From positions 1 to 49,483 of the forward strand of contig CAYQKN010000011.1 in assembly GCA_964417885.1 (NCBI GenBank): a stretch of DNA of 49,483 nucleotides, read 5' to 3'. The position numbers and the translations under genes were made by a program. The stretch is from UKL13-2 sp964417885. Lineage in GTDB: Bacteria; Pseudomonadota; Gammaproteobacteria; Burkholderiales; Usitatibacteraceae. Position 1 is the stretch's first letter. The number at the start of each line of letters is the position of its first letter. This document shows positions 14,838 to 22,920 of the stretch, piece by piece. The notes under the pieces were generated by a model, which was not told where the DNA came from, ran no database searches, and was given only the letters and a program-made list of their open reading frames with translations.

Positions 14838-15488
14838 ATGCGTCGATCACACGATCCCGCCAGCCTTGCACGCGACGTGCAGGCTCTGGCCAGTCAAACC
14901 AAGGGTGCCGCGGCCGATGTGCGCGCGGCGGTGCGCGACCTGACGCTGCACGCGCTGCGCAGCCGGCTGCTGACCGCCGAGCACCTCGCCAGCGTGACCA
15001 AAACCGTCGGCCAGGGCATCGGCAACGTGATGGAACAGCCGGCGGCCGATGCGCGCGCGGCGGCCGGACACGCGATGCAGGGCCTTGGCGATGCGGTGGC
15101 CAAGGGCCTGCTGGCGCTGGAGCTGGCGGCACGCGAATTTGCCGATGCCGGCGGGCGCTTGAACGCCGCCGAATCACAGCAGATAATCGACGAGATTGCG
15201 CGACTCGAGCAGGCGCTGGGCAAGGACTGGCAGCATGAGCATGTGATGCTGGCCCCGGCCAGGAAACAGCGGCTGGCCGATCTGGTTGCGCATGTGCAGC
15301 GCGCCGTATCCGGCGCGCGACAAGCGGAGCCGGCGATGCGAAACACCCTGCACGAACTTCAGGCCACGGTGCACGACGGCAAGGAAGCCGCCGTCGGCGC
15401 GGCGCGCATTCTCGGCCTGATGGCGAGCGGCGCCTTGCTGGGGGTGTCGGAAGTGCTTCGGGAAACCGTCACGCCGGACGACAGATAG
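14838..15488 (+). CDS. Helical protein of unknown function (DUF6781-/phasin-like)
   Basis: A 216-residue protein, almost entirely Ala-rich amphipathic helices, with no signal peptide. A weakly hydrophobic stretch near the C-terminus (AARILGLMASGALLGVSEVL) could dip into a membrane. The pattern is phasin- or apolipoprotein-like, and I recall similar proteins as DUF6781, but this is not certain. The start ATG has AGGAGG 6 nt upstream. An FNR-like promoter precedes it, and the UbiB-like kinase gene starts 4 nt after its stop, so the two are surely co-transcribed. A partnership in lipid or quinone handling is inference. Confidence 0.75.
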   Translation: MRRSHDPASLARDVQALASQTKGAAADVRAAVRDLTLHALRSRLLTAEHLASVTKTVGQGIGNVMEQPAADARAAAGHAMQGLGDAVAKGLLALELAAREFADAGGRLNAAESQQIIDEIARLEQALGKDWQHEHVMLAPARKQRLADLVAHVQRAVSGARQAEPAMRNTLHELQATVHDGKEAAVGAARILGLMASGALLGVSEVLRETVTPDDR

Positions 15489-15492
15489 CATC

Positions 15493-17178
15493 GTGCTCGG
15501 CTCACTCGAACAGCTGAAGGCGCTGCCGCGGGTGACCGATATCACCCGCACCATGCTGCGTTTCGGGCTGCACGACATCGTGCACTCGGTGCGCCTTCAC
15601 CGCGTGCTTGACCTGACGCGCGACCTGCTGGGCTGGAAGCCCGATCCGGAAATACTGGCACGGCCGCTGCCGGAACGGCTGCGCCTGGCGCTGGAAGACC
15701 TCGGGCCGACCTTCATCAAGCTGGGCCAGGTGCTGGCATCGCGCGTCGACATGCTGCCGCCGGAGTGGATCCGCAGCCTCGACCAGCTGCACGCCAACGC
15801 GGCGCCGGTGCCGTTTGCCGAGATCGAGCCGCAGCTGCTGGCCGACCTCGGCCGGCCGCTGCTCGATGCCTTCAAGTCGTTTGAGACCGTGCCGCGCGCC
15901 GCGGCCTCGATCGCACAGGTGCATTACGCGTTGCTGCCGGACGGCACGGCGGTGGCGGTCAAGCTGCGCCGGCCCGGCGTGGTCGACAAGGTGCAGGCCG
16001 ACCTCGCGCTGCTGGAAATGCTGGCCGCCTGGCTGGAGGCAGAGGAGCCGGCGGTGAAACGCTTCCAGCCGCTGGAGCTGGCGCGCCAGCTGCGCAAATC
16101 GATCACCCGCGAGCTGGATTTCGCCGCCGAGGCGCGCGGCCAGCAGCGCTTCGCCGACAATTTCACCGGTCAGAACGATATCGTCATCCCGCGCATCCGC
16201 GCCGAATTCACCCGCGAGACCCTGCTGGTGATGGACTGGATCGACGGCCTGCCCGGCACCGATCTGGCCGCGGTGGATGCCGCCGGCATGAAGCGGGATG
16301 TGCTGGCCGCGCGCGGCGCGGATGCGGTGATGAAAATGGTGCTGGTCGACGGTTTTTTCCATGCCGATCCGCACCCGGGCAATGTGTTCTACCTGCCAGG
16401 CGACCGGGTGGCGATGATCGATTTCGGCATGGTCGGCTGGCTGTCGCACCGGCGGCGCGACGAACTGGTGGACCTGCTGGCGGCGGTGGCGGCTAAGGAT
16501 GCCGCGGCGATGCGCGACGTGCTGCTGGGCTGGGCGGAAGGCGGGCGCATGTCGTCACCCGATCATTTCGCCGACGATCTCGGCCGCCTGCTGTATCTCT
16601 ATGAACGCGCGGCGCTGCAGGAAATCCGCATCGGCACCCTGCTCAACGAAATTGCCGGCGTGATGCGCGACCATCACCTGGTGCTGCCGGCCGACCTGGC
16701 GCTGCTGTTCAAGGCGCTGGTGACGCTGGAAGGCCTCGGTGCGCAGCTCGATCCGCAGTTCCGCCTGGTCAAGCACATCACGCCGTATGTGCGCGGCCTG
16801 CTGCGCGAACGCTGGGAGCCTCGCGCGCTGGCCAGGCGCGCCGCGCGGCAGATGCGTGAGGCCAGCTATGCGCTGGGTGAGTTACCGAAACTGGTCGGCC
16901 AGTTCGCGCGCCAGGTCGGCAGCGGCGGAGTCGCCATCCACCTCGAAATCCGCGAGATGGAAGTCCTGACCAGCCATCTCGAACGCAGCGTCAACCGCCT
17001 CGCCATCGGCATCGTCACCGCGGCCCTGATCGTCGGTTCGTCGATCCTGCTTGCGGTCACCAGCGACAAGGGCTCGTTCGGCGTCTGGCTGTTCGGCGTC
17101 GCCGGCATCATGGTCGCGCTGGCCAACAGCGTGTGGCTGATCGTCTCGATCCGCCGTTCCGCCCGCAAGCCGGGCTAG
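15493..17178 (+). CDS. ABC1/UbiB-family atypical kinase
   Basis: A 561-residue protein of the ABC1/ADCK/UbiB family. Diagnostic motifs: KxGQ (FIKLGQVLASRVDMLP) near residue 78, the Ala-rich loop AAASIAQVHYALLPDG, the Lys in VAVKLRRPGV, HADPHPGNV, and the DFG-type Asp in MIDFGMVG. Two C-terminal transmembrane helices (about 497-520 and 525-550) anchor it in the inner membrane. UbiB proteins support ubiquinone synthesis through an ATPase activity. This one is far from the ubiC/ubiA genes and is paired with a helical protein, so it may be a paralogue rather than the main UbiB. The start is GTG at 15493. Confidence 0.88.
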   Translation: MLGSLEQLKALPRVTDITRTMLRFGLHDIVHSVRLHRVLDLTRDLLGWKPDPEILARPLPERLRLALEDLGPTFIKLGQVLASRVDMLPPEWIRSLDQLHANAAPVPFAEIEPQLLADLGRPLLDAFKSFETVPRAAASIAQVHYALLPDGTAVAVKLRRPGVVDKVQADLALLEMLAAWLEAEEPAVKRFQPLELARQLRKSITRELDFAAEARGQQRFADNFTGQNDIVIPRIRAEFTRETLLVMDWIDGLPGTDLAAVDAAGMKRDVLAARGADAVMKMVLVDGFFHADPHPGNVFYLPGDRVAMIDFGMVGWLSHRRRDELVDLLAAVAAKDAAAMRDVLLGWAEGGRMSSPDHFADDLGRLLYLYERAALQEIRIGTLLNEIAGVMRDHHLVLPADLALLFKALVTLEGLGAQLDPQFRLVKHITPYVRGLLRERWEPRALARRAARQMREASYALGELPKLVGQFARQVGSGGVAIHLEIREMEVLTSHLERSVNRLAIGIVTAALIVGSSILLAVTSDKGSFGVWLFGVAGIMVALANSVWLIVSIRRSARKPG

Positions 17179-17179
17179 C

Positions 17180-18097
17180 GTGAAGCCGCATGCGGAATCA
17201 CGCTTGAGAGTGCTCGTCACCGGCGCATCGGGCAGGGTGGGGCGCGCGATTTGTACCCGGCTGTCGGCGATGCATGAAGTGGTCGGGCTCGACCGGGTGG
17301 CATCACCCGGCGTGCAATGCACCGGTGACCTGTGCGATGCGGCACTGCTTGATCGCGCGCTGGCCGGCGCAGATGCCATCGTCCATGCCGCGGCGCTGCA
17401 TGCGCCGCATGTCGGCGTGTTGCCGGACGCGGAATTCGAGCGCGTCAACGTCGAGGGCACCGACCGGCTGCTGCAGGCCGCGCAGCGCCACGGCATCCGG
17501 CGCCTGGTGTTCACCAGCACCACCGCGCTCTACGGCGAAGCGTCCACACCGGCAAAGGCGGCGGGCTGGGTGACGGAACAGACCGACCCATTGCCGCGCA
17601 CCATCTATCACCGCAGCAAGCTCGCGGCCGAGGCGCTGCTCAATGCCGCTGCCGCGCAGGGCGGCCCGGCGGTCACCATCCTGCGCATGTCGCGCTGCTT
17701 TGCCGAGCCCGCGCCGCTGATGGCTGCCTACCGCCTGCACCGCGGCATCGACGCGCGCGATGTTGCCGAGGCACATGCACTGGCGCTGGGCGAGTTCGCC
17801 GGGACCCGGCGGACGCTGGTGATTTCCGCCGCCACGCCGTTTCGGCCGGATGACGTGCGCGCGCTGTGGCACGATGCGCCGGCGGTGCTGCGGTCGCGCG
17901 CGCCGGCGCTGGTGGCCGAATTCGACCGGCGCGGCTGGCGGCTGCCGGTATCGATCGATCGCGTGTACGTCAGCGCACGGGCCGAGGCAGAACTCGGCTG
18001 GCGGGCGCGATATGGATTCGGTGAAGTACTGGCCATGCTGGACCGGCACGACGCGGAAGTGCTGCCGCCACAAGCGGAAGACCTGCTGCCGCGGTAG
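17180..18097 (+). CDS. NAD(P)-dependent epimerase/dehydratase (extended SDR)
   Basis: A 305-residue extended short-chain dehydrogenase. It has the GxxGxxG Rossmann motif (VTGASGRVGRAI, residues 14-25), the Asp in DLCD, HAAA, the catalytic Ser/Thr in FTSTTALYG and the YxxxK pair (YHRSK). Substrates are usually nucleotide sugars or related compounds; none can be named here. The start is GTG at 17180, 1 nt after the UbiB-like stop, so it is the third gene of that operon. It converges with the hydratase gene 6 nt downstream. Confidence 0.82.
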   Translation: MKPHAESRLRVLVTGASGRVGRAICTRLSAMHEVVGLDRVASPGVQCTGDLCDAALLDRALAGADAIVHAAALHAPHVGVLPDAEFERVNVEGTDRLLQAAQRHGIRRLVFTSTTALYGEASTPAKAAGWVTEQTDPLPRTIYHRSKLAAEALLNAAAAQGGPAVTILRMSRCFAEPAPLMAAYRLHRGIDARDVAEAHALALGEFAGTRRTLVISAATPFRPDDVRALWHDAPAVLRSRAPALVAEFDRRGWRLPVSIDRVYVSARAEAELGWRARYGFGEVLAMLDRHDAEVLPPQAEDLLPR

Positions 18098-18103
18098 CCG
18101 GGC

Positions 18104-18952
18104 TCAGCCGCCCACGGTAGCCTCGGCCTGCATGCCGACGCGGCCATCAGCCAGCGTTGTCCAGAGCCCCAAGCCGCCTCCGTCGCGGCGCGCGTTGAGC
18201 ATCAACGGCGCACCGAGCAGTGCCGGGCTCAGTGCGCGATAGGCAAATCGCGTCAGCGCGCCGTCACCCACTTCCCCTGCCAGCGCCGCCAGCATGGTGG
18301 CGATCAGCGGGCCGTGGATCACCAGGTTGTCATACCCCTCGACCTGGCGGCAGTAGTCGGCGTCGTAATGGATGCGGTGGCCGTTGAAGGTCAGCGCCGA
18401 GTAACGAAACAGCTGGGTCGAATCCGGCTGCCATGCGCGCTGGTGTTCTGCGGCGGGCTGACCGGCAGCCGATGCCGGCACCAGGCCCGGCTTCACCGGG
18501 TTGCGATAGACGATGTCGTGCTCCTCACGCAGGCAGCAGGTTCCGGCGGCAAACACCTCGTGCAGCACGGTGACAAACACCAGGTCGCCGGAGCGGCCGT
18601 GCTTGTGTTCGATGCTCTGCACCCGCGAGCGCTTTTCGATCGCCGCGCCAACCGGCAAGGGTGCCAAAAAATCGATGCGCCCGCCGGCCCACATCCGGTT
18701 TGCCAGCGGTACCGGCGGCAGGAATCCGCCGCGCGCCGGGTGGCCGTCCGGTCCCAGCTGGGCGGGTGGCAGGCCGTCGAGGAAGTAGAGCCAGTGCCAG
18801 AGCGGCGGCAATGCATCGCCGTCCTGCAGCGCCGGTCCGCCGCGGTCGACGGTGGCCGCCATCAGGCGCGCATGGCGCAGCGAGGCGATGTCGTGATCGA
18901 CATGCTGGCGGCCGATCCACTGTCGCAGGTGTTCCCGATCCATCGTGTCCAT
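18104..18952 (-). CDS. HTD2/MaoC-type acyl-CoA hydratase (mesaconyl-C4-CoA hydratase-like)
   Basis: A 282-residue double hot-dog protein. The N-terminal half resembles FAS1-type dehydratase N-domains (LWHWLYFLDGLPPAQLGPDGH, then GGFLPPVPLANRMWAGG). The C-terminal half has the hydratase-2 signature (LFRYSALTFNGHRIHYDADY and VIHGPL) with the likely catalytic His/Asp. The closest described functions are mesaconyl-C4-CoA and itaconyl-CoA hydratases; the substrate is not fixed by sequence. Start at 18952 or at the second Met (18943); neither has a strong ribosome binding site. Last gene of an operon with a flavin reductase-like protein and a Bug receptor. Confidence 0.8.
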   Translation of the reverse strand: MDTMDREHLRQWIGRQHVDHDIASLRHARLMAATVDRGGPALQDGDALPPLWHWLYFLDGLPPAQLGPDGHPARGGFLPPVPLANRMWAGGRIDFLAPLPVGAAIEKRSRVQSIEHKHGRSGDLVFVTVLHEVFAAGTCCLREEHDIVYRNPVKPGLVPASAAGQPAAEHQRAWQPDSTQLFRYSALTFNGHRIHYDADYCRQVEGYDNLVIHGPLIATMLAALAGEVGDGALTRFAYRALSPALLGAPLMLNARRDGGGLGLWTTLADGRVGMQAEATVGG

Positions 18953-18984
18953 GTCGCGTCAGCCCGCTTTCCGGCGTGGTGCCG

Positions 18985-19521
18985 TCACTTCATTTTCGAC
19001 GGCAGCTTGATGTCGCGGCCGGCCACCATGAACACGCCGCGGCCGCGGTGATGCAGCGTGCGCGGCGCCCTGATCGCCGGATCGATCCATGCCTTGACCA
19101 CCTCGAGCACGAAAAAACTGTAGCGGTTGACCAGCCGCGTGTCGCTCACGCGGCATTCGAGGCTGGCGAAACACTCGTCGACCAGCGGCGCGTCGACCAG
19201 CGCGGCCGGCACCGGCGTCAGGCCGACCGCCTTGAATTTGTCCGCGCGGCGGCCGGAGCGGTTGCCGCAGGCGACGACTTTCTGCGCCAGTTCCGCGCCG
19301 GGAATGTTGATCACGCATTGGCGCGTCGCCTTCAGCGCGGCAAAGCTGAAATCGCGGTTGCTGACCACGCAGCCGATGAGCGGCGGCTCGAACTCCATCA
19401 TGGTGTGCCACGACATCGTCATCACGTTCGACTTGCCGCGATGCGCGGTGGTCAGCAGCACCACCGGCCCCGGTTCCAGCAGGCCGTACACCTTGGACAG
19501 CGGCAGCGTGCGCCTGGCCAT
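18985..19521 (-). CDS. Flavin reductase-like FMN-binding split-barrel protein
   Basis: A 178-residue protein of the flavin reductase-like family. It has the family marks GKSNVMTMSWHTMMEFEPPLIG and NRDFSFAAL near the N-terminus, then VINIPGAELAQKVVACG. Members reduce FMN/FAD with NAD(P)H for a monooxygenase, or bind FMN for other redox steps. No oxygenase gene is adjacent. The start ATG has GGAGA 7 nt upstream. It lies 17 nt after the Bug receptor stop and 32 nt before the hydratase. Confidence 0.85.
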   Translation of the reverse strand: MARRTLPLSKVYGLLEPGPVVLLTTAHRGKSNVMTMSWHTMMEFEPPLIGCVVSNRDFSFAALKATRQCVINIPGAELAQKVVACGNRSGRRADKFKAVGLTPVPAALVDAPLVDECFASLECRVSDTRLVNRYSFFVLEVVKAWIDPAIRAPRTLHHRGRGVFMVAGRDIKLPSKMK

Positions 19522-19538
19522 CTGCGTCTCCGGTTCGA

Positions 19539-20525
19539 TTACTCTGCCGCCAGTTTGCGCTCGCGGATCAGCGCGTGCCAGAACGCGGTTTCCTGCTGCA
19601 GGAACATCGCCAATGCCGGCCCGTCGTCGGCGACAAGTTCAAGCCCGCCGTTCTCCAGCGCGCGGCGGACGGCTGTATTGCCGAACGCGCGACGCATGTC
19701 CGCACCCAGCCGCGCCACCACCGCCGCCGGCGTGCCGCGCGGCACCAACAGCGCCTGCCAGGCCGTGACCTCGACCCCGCTCACGCCCGCTTCCGCCAGT
19801 GTCGGCACCTCCGGCAGGGCGGCGATGCGCCGCGCCGACATCACCGCCAGCGCCTTGACCTTGCCGGCGCGGATCTGCGGCAACCCGGCCGCCGTGTCCA
19901 GCACCGTGATCGACACCTGGCCGGCGATCACGTCCTGCAGCGCCAGCGCGGTGCCGCGATAGGGCACGTGCAGCGCCTCGATGCCGGCGCGCTGCTTCAG
20001 CAATTCCATCGCCAGGTGATGCGGCGAGCCGACGCCGGGCGAGGCATAGGCGAAGCGACCGGGATTCCGCTTGAGCGTATCGAGCAGGTGGCGCGCACTG
20101 GTGAAGCCGGCGTCGGGATGGACCGCCAGGATCAGCGGGAAGCGCGCCATCAGGCCTACCGGCTCGAAATCGCGCGGCGAATACGGCAGCTTCGCCATCA
20201 TCGTCCCGTGAAACACCATCGCGCCGTTGTCGCCGCTGAGCAGGGTGTAGCCGTCGGCAGCCGACTTGGCCGCCAGGTCGGTGCCGATGATGCCGGCGGC
20301 GCCGGGCCGGTTGTCGATGACGATCGCCTGGCCCAGCAGGCGGCCGAGTTCCGGCGCCACGGTGCGGGCCAGAAAATCGGAGCCGCCGCCGGCCGGATAG
20401 GCGACCACCCAGCGGATCGGTTTTTCCGCAGGCCAGGCCTCGGCGCCGGCTGCGGCGGACAGCAGCGCGGCCACGGCCAGCAGAATCAGGGTGGACGCAC
20501 GGCAGCGGAAAGTCGGTGGGCGCAT
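19539..20525 (-). CDS. Bug/TctC-type periplasmic solute-binding protein
   Basis: A 328-residue secreted receptor of the tripartite tricarboxylate transporter family, common in Betaproteobacteria. The signal peptide (STLILLAVAALLSAAAGAEA) is cut near residue 30, then PIRWVVAYPAGGGSDFLAR, the Bug ligand-loop motif DNRPGAAGIIGTDLAAKS, and VPYRGTALALQDVIAGQV. It binds a carboxylate ligand for import or sensing. No TctA/TctB membrane genes are adjacent, as is usual for orphan Bug proteins. I chose ATG 20525; the frame is open to 20600, but an earlier start would lengthen the n-region beyond a normal signal peptide. Confidence 0.88.
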   Translation of the reverse strand: MRPPTFRCRASTLILLAVAALLSAAAGAEAWPAEKPIRWVVAYPAGGGSDFLARTVAPELGRLLGQAIVIDNRPGAAGIIGTDLAAKSAADGYTLLSGDNGAMVFHGTMMAKLPYSPRDFEPVGLMARFPLILAVHPDAGFTSARHLLDTLKRNPGRFAYASPGVGSPHHLAMELLKQRAGIEALHVPYRGTALALQDVIAGQVSITVLDTAAGLPQIRAGKVKALAVMSARRIAALPEVPTLAEAGVSGVEVTAWQALLVPRGTPAAVVARLGADMRRAFGNTAVRRALENGGLELVADDGPALAMFLQQETAFWHALIRERKLAAE

Positions 20526-20649
20526 CGTCAGGGCTCGCAGCGGGGAGACCTGCATTCTAGCGGGCCGCGCCAGCCGCACGCAGCGCGGTTGCCGCAACAC
20601 CTGTCAGGTTTGCCGGGCTGCAACGACCCATCCGAACGATTGACCGCCG

Positions 20650-20667
20650 GCGCCATCCAAATGGCGC
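20650..20667. repeat. Inverted repeat upstream of the arsS promoter
   Basis: GCGCCAT-CCAA-ATGGCGC, a perfect 7-bp inverted repeat just upstream of the predicted arsS -35. It could be an operator; it does not match the usual ArsR site pattern. Confidence 0.35.
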
Positions 20668-20670
20668 GTA

Positions 20671-20699
20671 TCGACGTAATATTCGTTCCCGACTATCAT
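20671..20699 (+). promoter_or_regulatory. Probable sigma-70 promoter of the ArsS-family gene
   Basis: TCGACG (20671-20676), 17-nt spacer, TATCAT (20694-20699). A start near 20706 gives a leader of about 19 nt before the ATG at 20725. Confidence 0.45.
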
Positions 20700-20724
20700 T
20701 TGCCAAACCTTTAGCGCCCAGCCC

Positions 20725-21726
20725 ATGAATCAAACCCTGCACCTGATGAAATCACGCGGCTTTCCGCACCTGCGCCGGCGGGTGCTGGAAACACTGCAGG
20801 TCAATCTGGGCTACAAGTGCAACCAGGCCTGCTTTCACTGCCATGTCAATTCCAGCCCGGACCGCAAGGAAATGATGTCGGGCGAGACCATCGACGACGT
20901 GATCGCGTTCATGCGGGCGGCCAAGGTGAGCAGCCTGGACCTGACCGGCGGCGCGCCGGAGCTCAACGTGGAATTTCGCCGCTTGGTGACGGCCGCGCGG
21001 CAACTGGGCGTGCGGGTGATCGACCGCTGCAACCTGACCATCCTGTCCGAGCCGGGGCAGGAGGACCTCGCCGCCTTCCTGGCCGCGCAGCAGGTCGAGA
21101 TCTCGGCGTCGCTGCCGTGCTACTCGCAGGAAAACGTCGACAAGCAGCGCGGCGAAGGCGTGTTCGAGCGCTCGATCGACGGCTTGAAGGTGCTCAACGC
21201 GCTCGGCTATGGCGTGCCGGGCAGCGGCCTGGTGTTGAACCTGGTGTTCAATCCGCAGGGGCCGAAACTGCCGCCGCCGCAGGAAGCGCTGGAGACCGAT
21301 TACCATCGCCTGCTGAAGGAAAACTTCGGCATCGTCTTCAATCACCTGTTTACCATCACCAACATGCCGATCCAGCGTTTCGGCTCGACCCTGGTATCGA
21401 AGGGCCAGTTCGAGGGTTACATGGACCTGCTGGTGTCGGCGTTCCAGCCGCATAACCTCGACAGCGTGATGTGCCGGTCGCTGCTGTCGGTCGACTACCT
21501 CGGCTATGTATACGATTGCGATTTCAACCAGATGCTGGGCCTGCCGCTGCAGCATGGCGACCAGCCGAAGACGCACCTGCGCGCGCTGATGTCGGTCGAT
21601 CTCGCCGGCAAGCCGATCGTGGTCAAGGATCACTGCTATGGCTGCACCGCCGGCCAGGGTTCGAGCTGCGGCGGCGCGCTGGACAGCGAGGGCAAGCAGC
21701 AAGCGGCGCTGGCGGCCGCCGAATAG
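20725..21726 (+). CDS. arsS: ArsS-family radical SAM protein (rSAM/Cys-rich, arsenosugar type)
   Basis: A 333-residue radical SAM enzyme. The [4Fe-4S] site is CNQACFHC (CxxxCxxC), followed by DLTGGAPELN. The C-terminal Cys-rich domain has MCRSLLSVDYLGYVYDCDFNQMLG and CYGCTAGQGSSCGGAL, where selenoprotein members may carry Sec; here the residues are Cys. Characterised ArsS joins a 5'-deoxyadenosyl group to dimethylarsinous acid to start arsenosugar synthesis. ArsM, the methyltransferase that makes that substrate, is not in the window, so the arsenic role is inferred from family only. The two family-associated transferases lie 6 kb downstream on the same strand. Confidence 0.85.
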   Translation: MNQTLHLMKSRGFPHLRRRVLETLQVNLGYKCNQACFHCHVNSSPDRKEMMSGETIDDVIAFMRAAKVSSLDLTGGAPELNVEFRRLVTAARQLGVRVIDRCNLTILSEPGQEDLAAFLAAQQVEISASLPCYSQENVDKQRGEGVFERSIDGLKVLNALGYGVPGSGLVLNLVFNPQGPKLPPPQEALETDYHRLLKENFGIVFNHLFTITNMPIQRFGSTLVSKGQFEGYMDLLVSAFQPHNLDSVMCRSLLSVDYLGYVYDCDFNQMLGLPLQHGDQPKTHLRALMSVDLAGKPIVVKDHCYGCTAGQGSSCGGALDSEGKQQAALAAAE

Positions 21727-21771
21727 GCTTACTCTTTCCCGGCCAGGACGGCGAAGAGCGCTTCGAATAAC

Positions 21772-21837
21772 AAACTCCAGCACTGGCGCGGCTCCCCGGC
21801 CATTTTGACGCCAGCAACCGCGCCAGTGCTTGTGTTT
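21772..21837 (-). repeat. 66-nt intergenic palindrome, copy B (inverted orientation)
   Basis: The 20-nt outer arms pair at 18 of 20 positions (core AGCACTGGCGCGG). The loop reads ATTTTG, so on the minus strand it is CAAAAT, the orientation opposite to the other copies. It lies 46 nt after the arsS stop and has no following T-run. Confidence 0.8.
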
Positions 21838-21893
21838 CACCCTTGCCAACCCCTGTTTCGCCATCCCGCCGGCGCGGCGACGACGGTGATGAA

Positions 21894-22874
21894 ATGATCG
21901 CAGACCCCATGACGCCCGGACGCTCCTGTCCCCTGCACTATCGCTATCCGCCGCAGGCCTTCGCCCGAGACGCCGACCTGCGCGCGGAAACGCTGTATGT
22001 GATCGGCGGGCTGTACGGCAACCTGCCGGCGCTGGAGGCGATCCTCGATCTGGCGGCGACCGAGAAAGTGGCGCCGACGCTGGTGTTCAACGGCGATTTC
22101 AACTGGTTCAATGTCGATGCCGGCGGCTTCGATGCCGTCAACAGTGTGGTGCTGCAGCACGTGGCGCTGCGCGGCAACGTCGAGACCGAACTGGCGCCCG
22201 ATGCCGACGAGGCGGGCTGCGGCTGCGCCTATCCGGATTACGTCGATGACGCCGATGTCGGGCGCTCGAACGACATCATGCGTCGCCTGCGCGCAACCGC
22301 GGGCGAATTCGCCGGTACCGTCGCGCGCCTTGCCGCGCTGCCGATGCACGCCGTGGCAGAGGTCGGCGGGCAGCGCTTCGGCATCGTCCATGGTGACGCC
22401 GAATCGCTGTCCGGCTGGCGCTTTGCCCATGATTTTCTGCACGACGGGGCCAACATCGCCTGGCTGCATGGAATCTGCCGCGATGCCGGACTGCGCGGCT
22501 TTGCCTCCAGCCACACCTGCCTGCCGGTGTTTCGCCGCTTCACCGATGCGGCCACCGGCGAGCGCCACGTCGTGATCAACAACGGCGCGGCCGGCATGCC
22601 GAATTTCTCGCACACGCAGTACGGGCTGATCACGCGCCTGTCGGTGCATCCGGCGGTGGACGGCATCGCGCAATACGGCGAGGCGATCAAAGGCGTGCAC
22701 ATCGACGCGGTTCCGGTGCACTACGATGCCGCGCGCTTTATCGAGAATTTTCTCGCCAACTGGCCAGCCGGCTCGCCTGCCCACGTCTCGTATTACCGGC
22801 GCATGATGGATGGCCCCGCGTACGCTGCGCCGCATGCGCTGGGCCTGGTGCGCGCGCCGTCGGTCTGCGCCTGA
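21894..22874 (+). CDS. Metallophosphoesterase-related protein with altered metal-site motif
   Basis: A 326-residue protein with the calcineurin-like phosphoesterase pattern: YVIGGLYGNLPALEAIL near the N-terminus, LVFNGDFNWFN, HVALRGNVETEL, GIVHGDAESLSGW, and ASSHTCLPVF. In typical members the first motif is DxHGN; here the metal-binding Asp and His positions read Gly and Tyr, while GD, GN and the later His motifs remain. It may bind one metal or have a changed reaction. The family looks conserved next to ArsS-like genes, but I cannot check that. Start ATG 21894; the frame is open to 21843 and a second Met is at 21909. Confidence 0.65.
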   Translation: MIADPMTPGRSCPLHYRYPPQAFARDADLRAETLYVIGGLYGNLPALEAILDLAATEKVAPTLVFNGDFNWFNVDAGGFDAVNSVVLQHVALRGNVETELAPDADEAGCGCAYPDYVDDADVGRSNDIMRRLRATAGEFAGTVARLAALPMHAVAEVGGQRFGIVHGDAESLSGWRFAHDFLHDGANIAWLHGICRDAGLRGFASSHTCLPVFRRFTDAATGERHVVINNGAAGMPNFSHTQYGLITRLSVHPAVDGIAQYGEAIKGVHIDAVPVHYDAARFIENFLANWPAGSPAHVSYYRRMMDGPAYAAPHALGLVRAPSVCA

Positions 22875-22920
22875 TCGCGGCGCCGGCTCCCGCCTACACT
22901 CCTTGAATCGAAAGCCTCCC

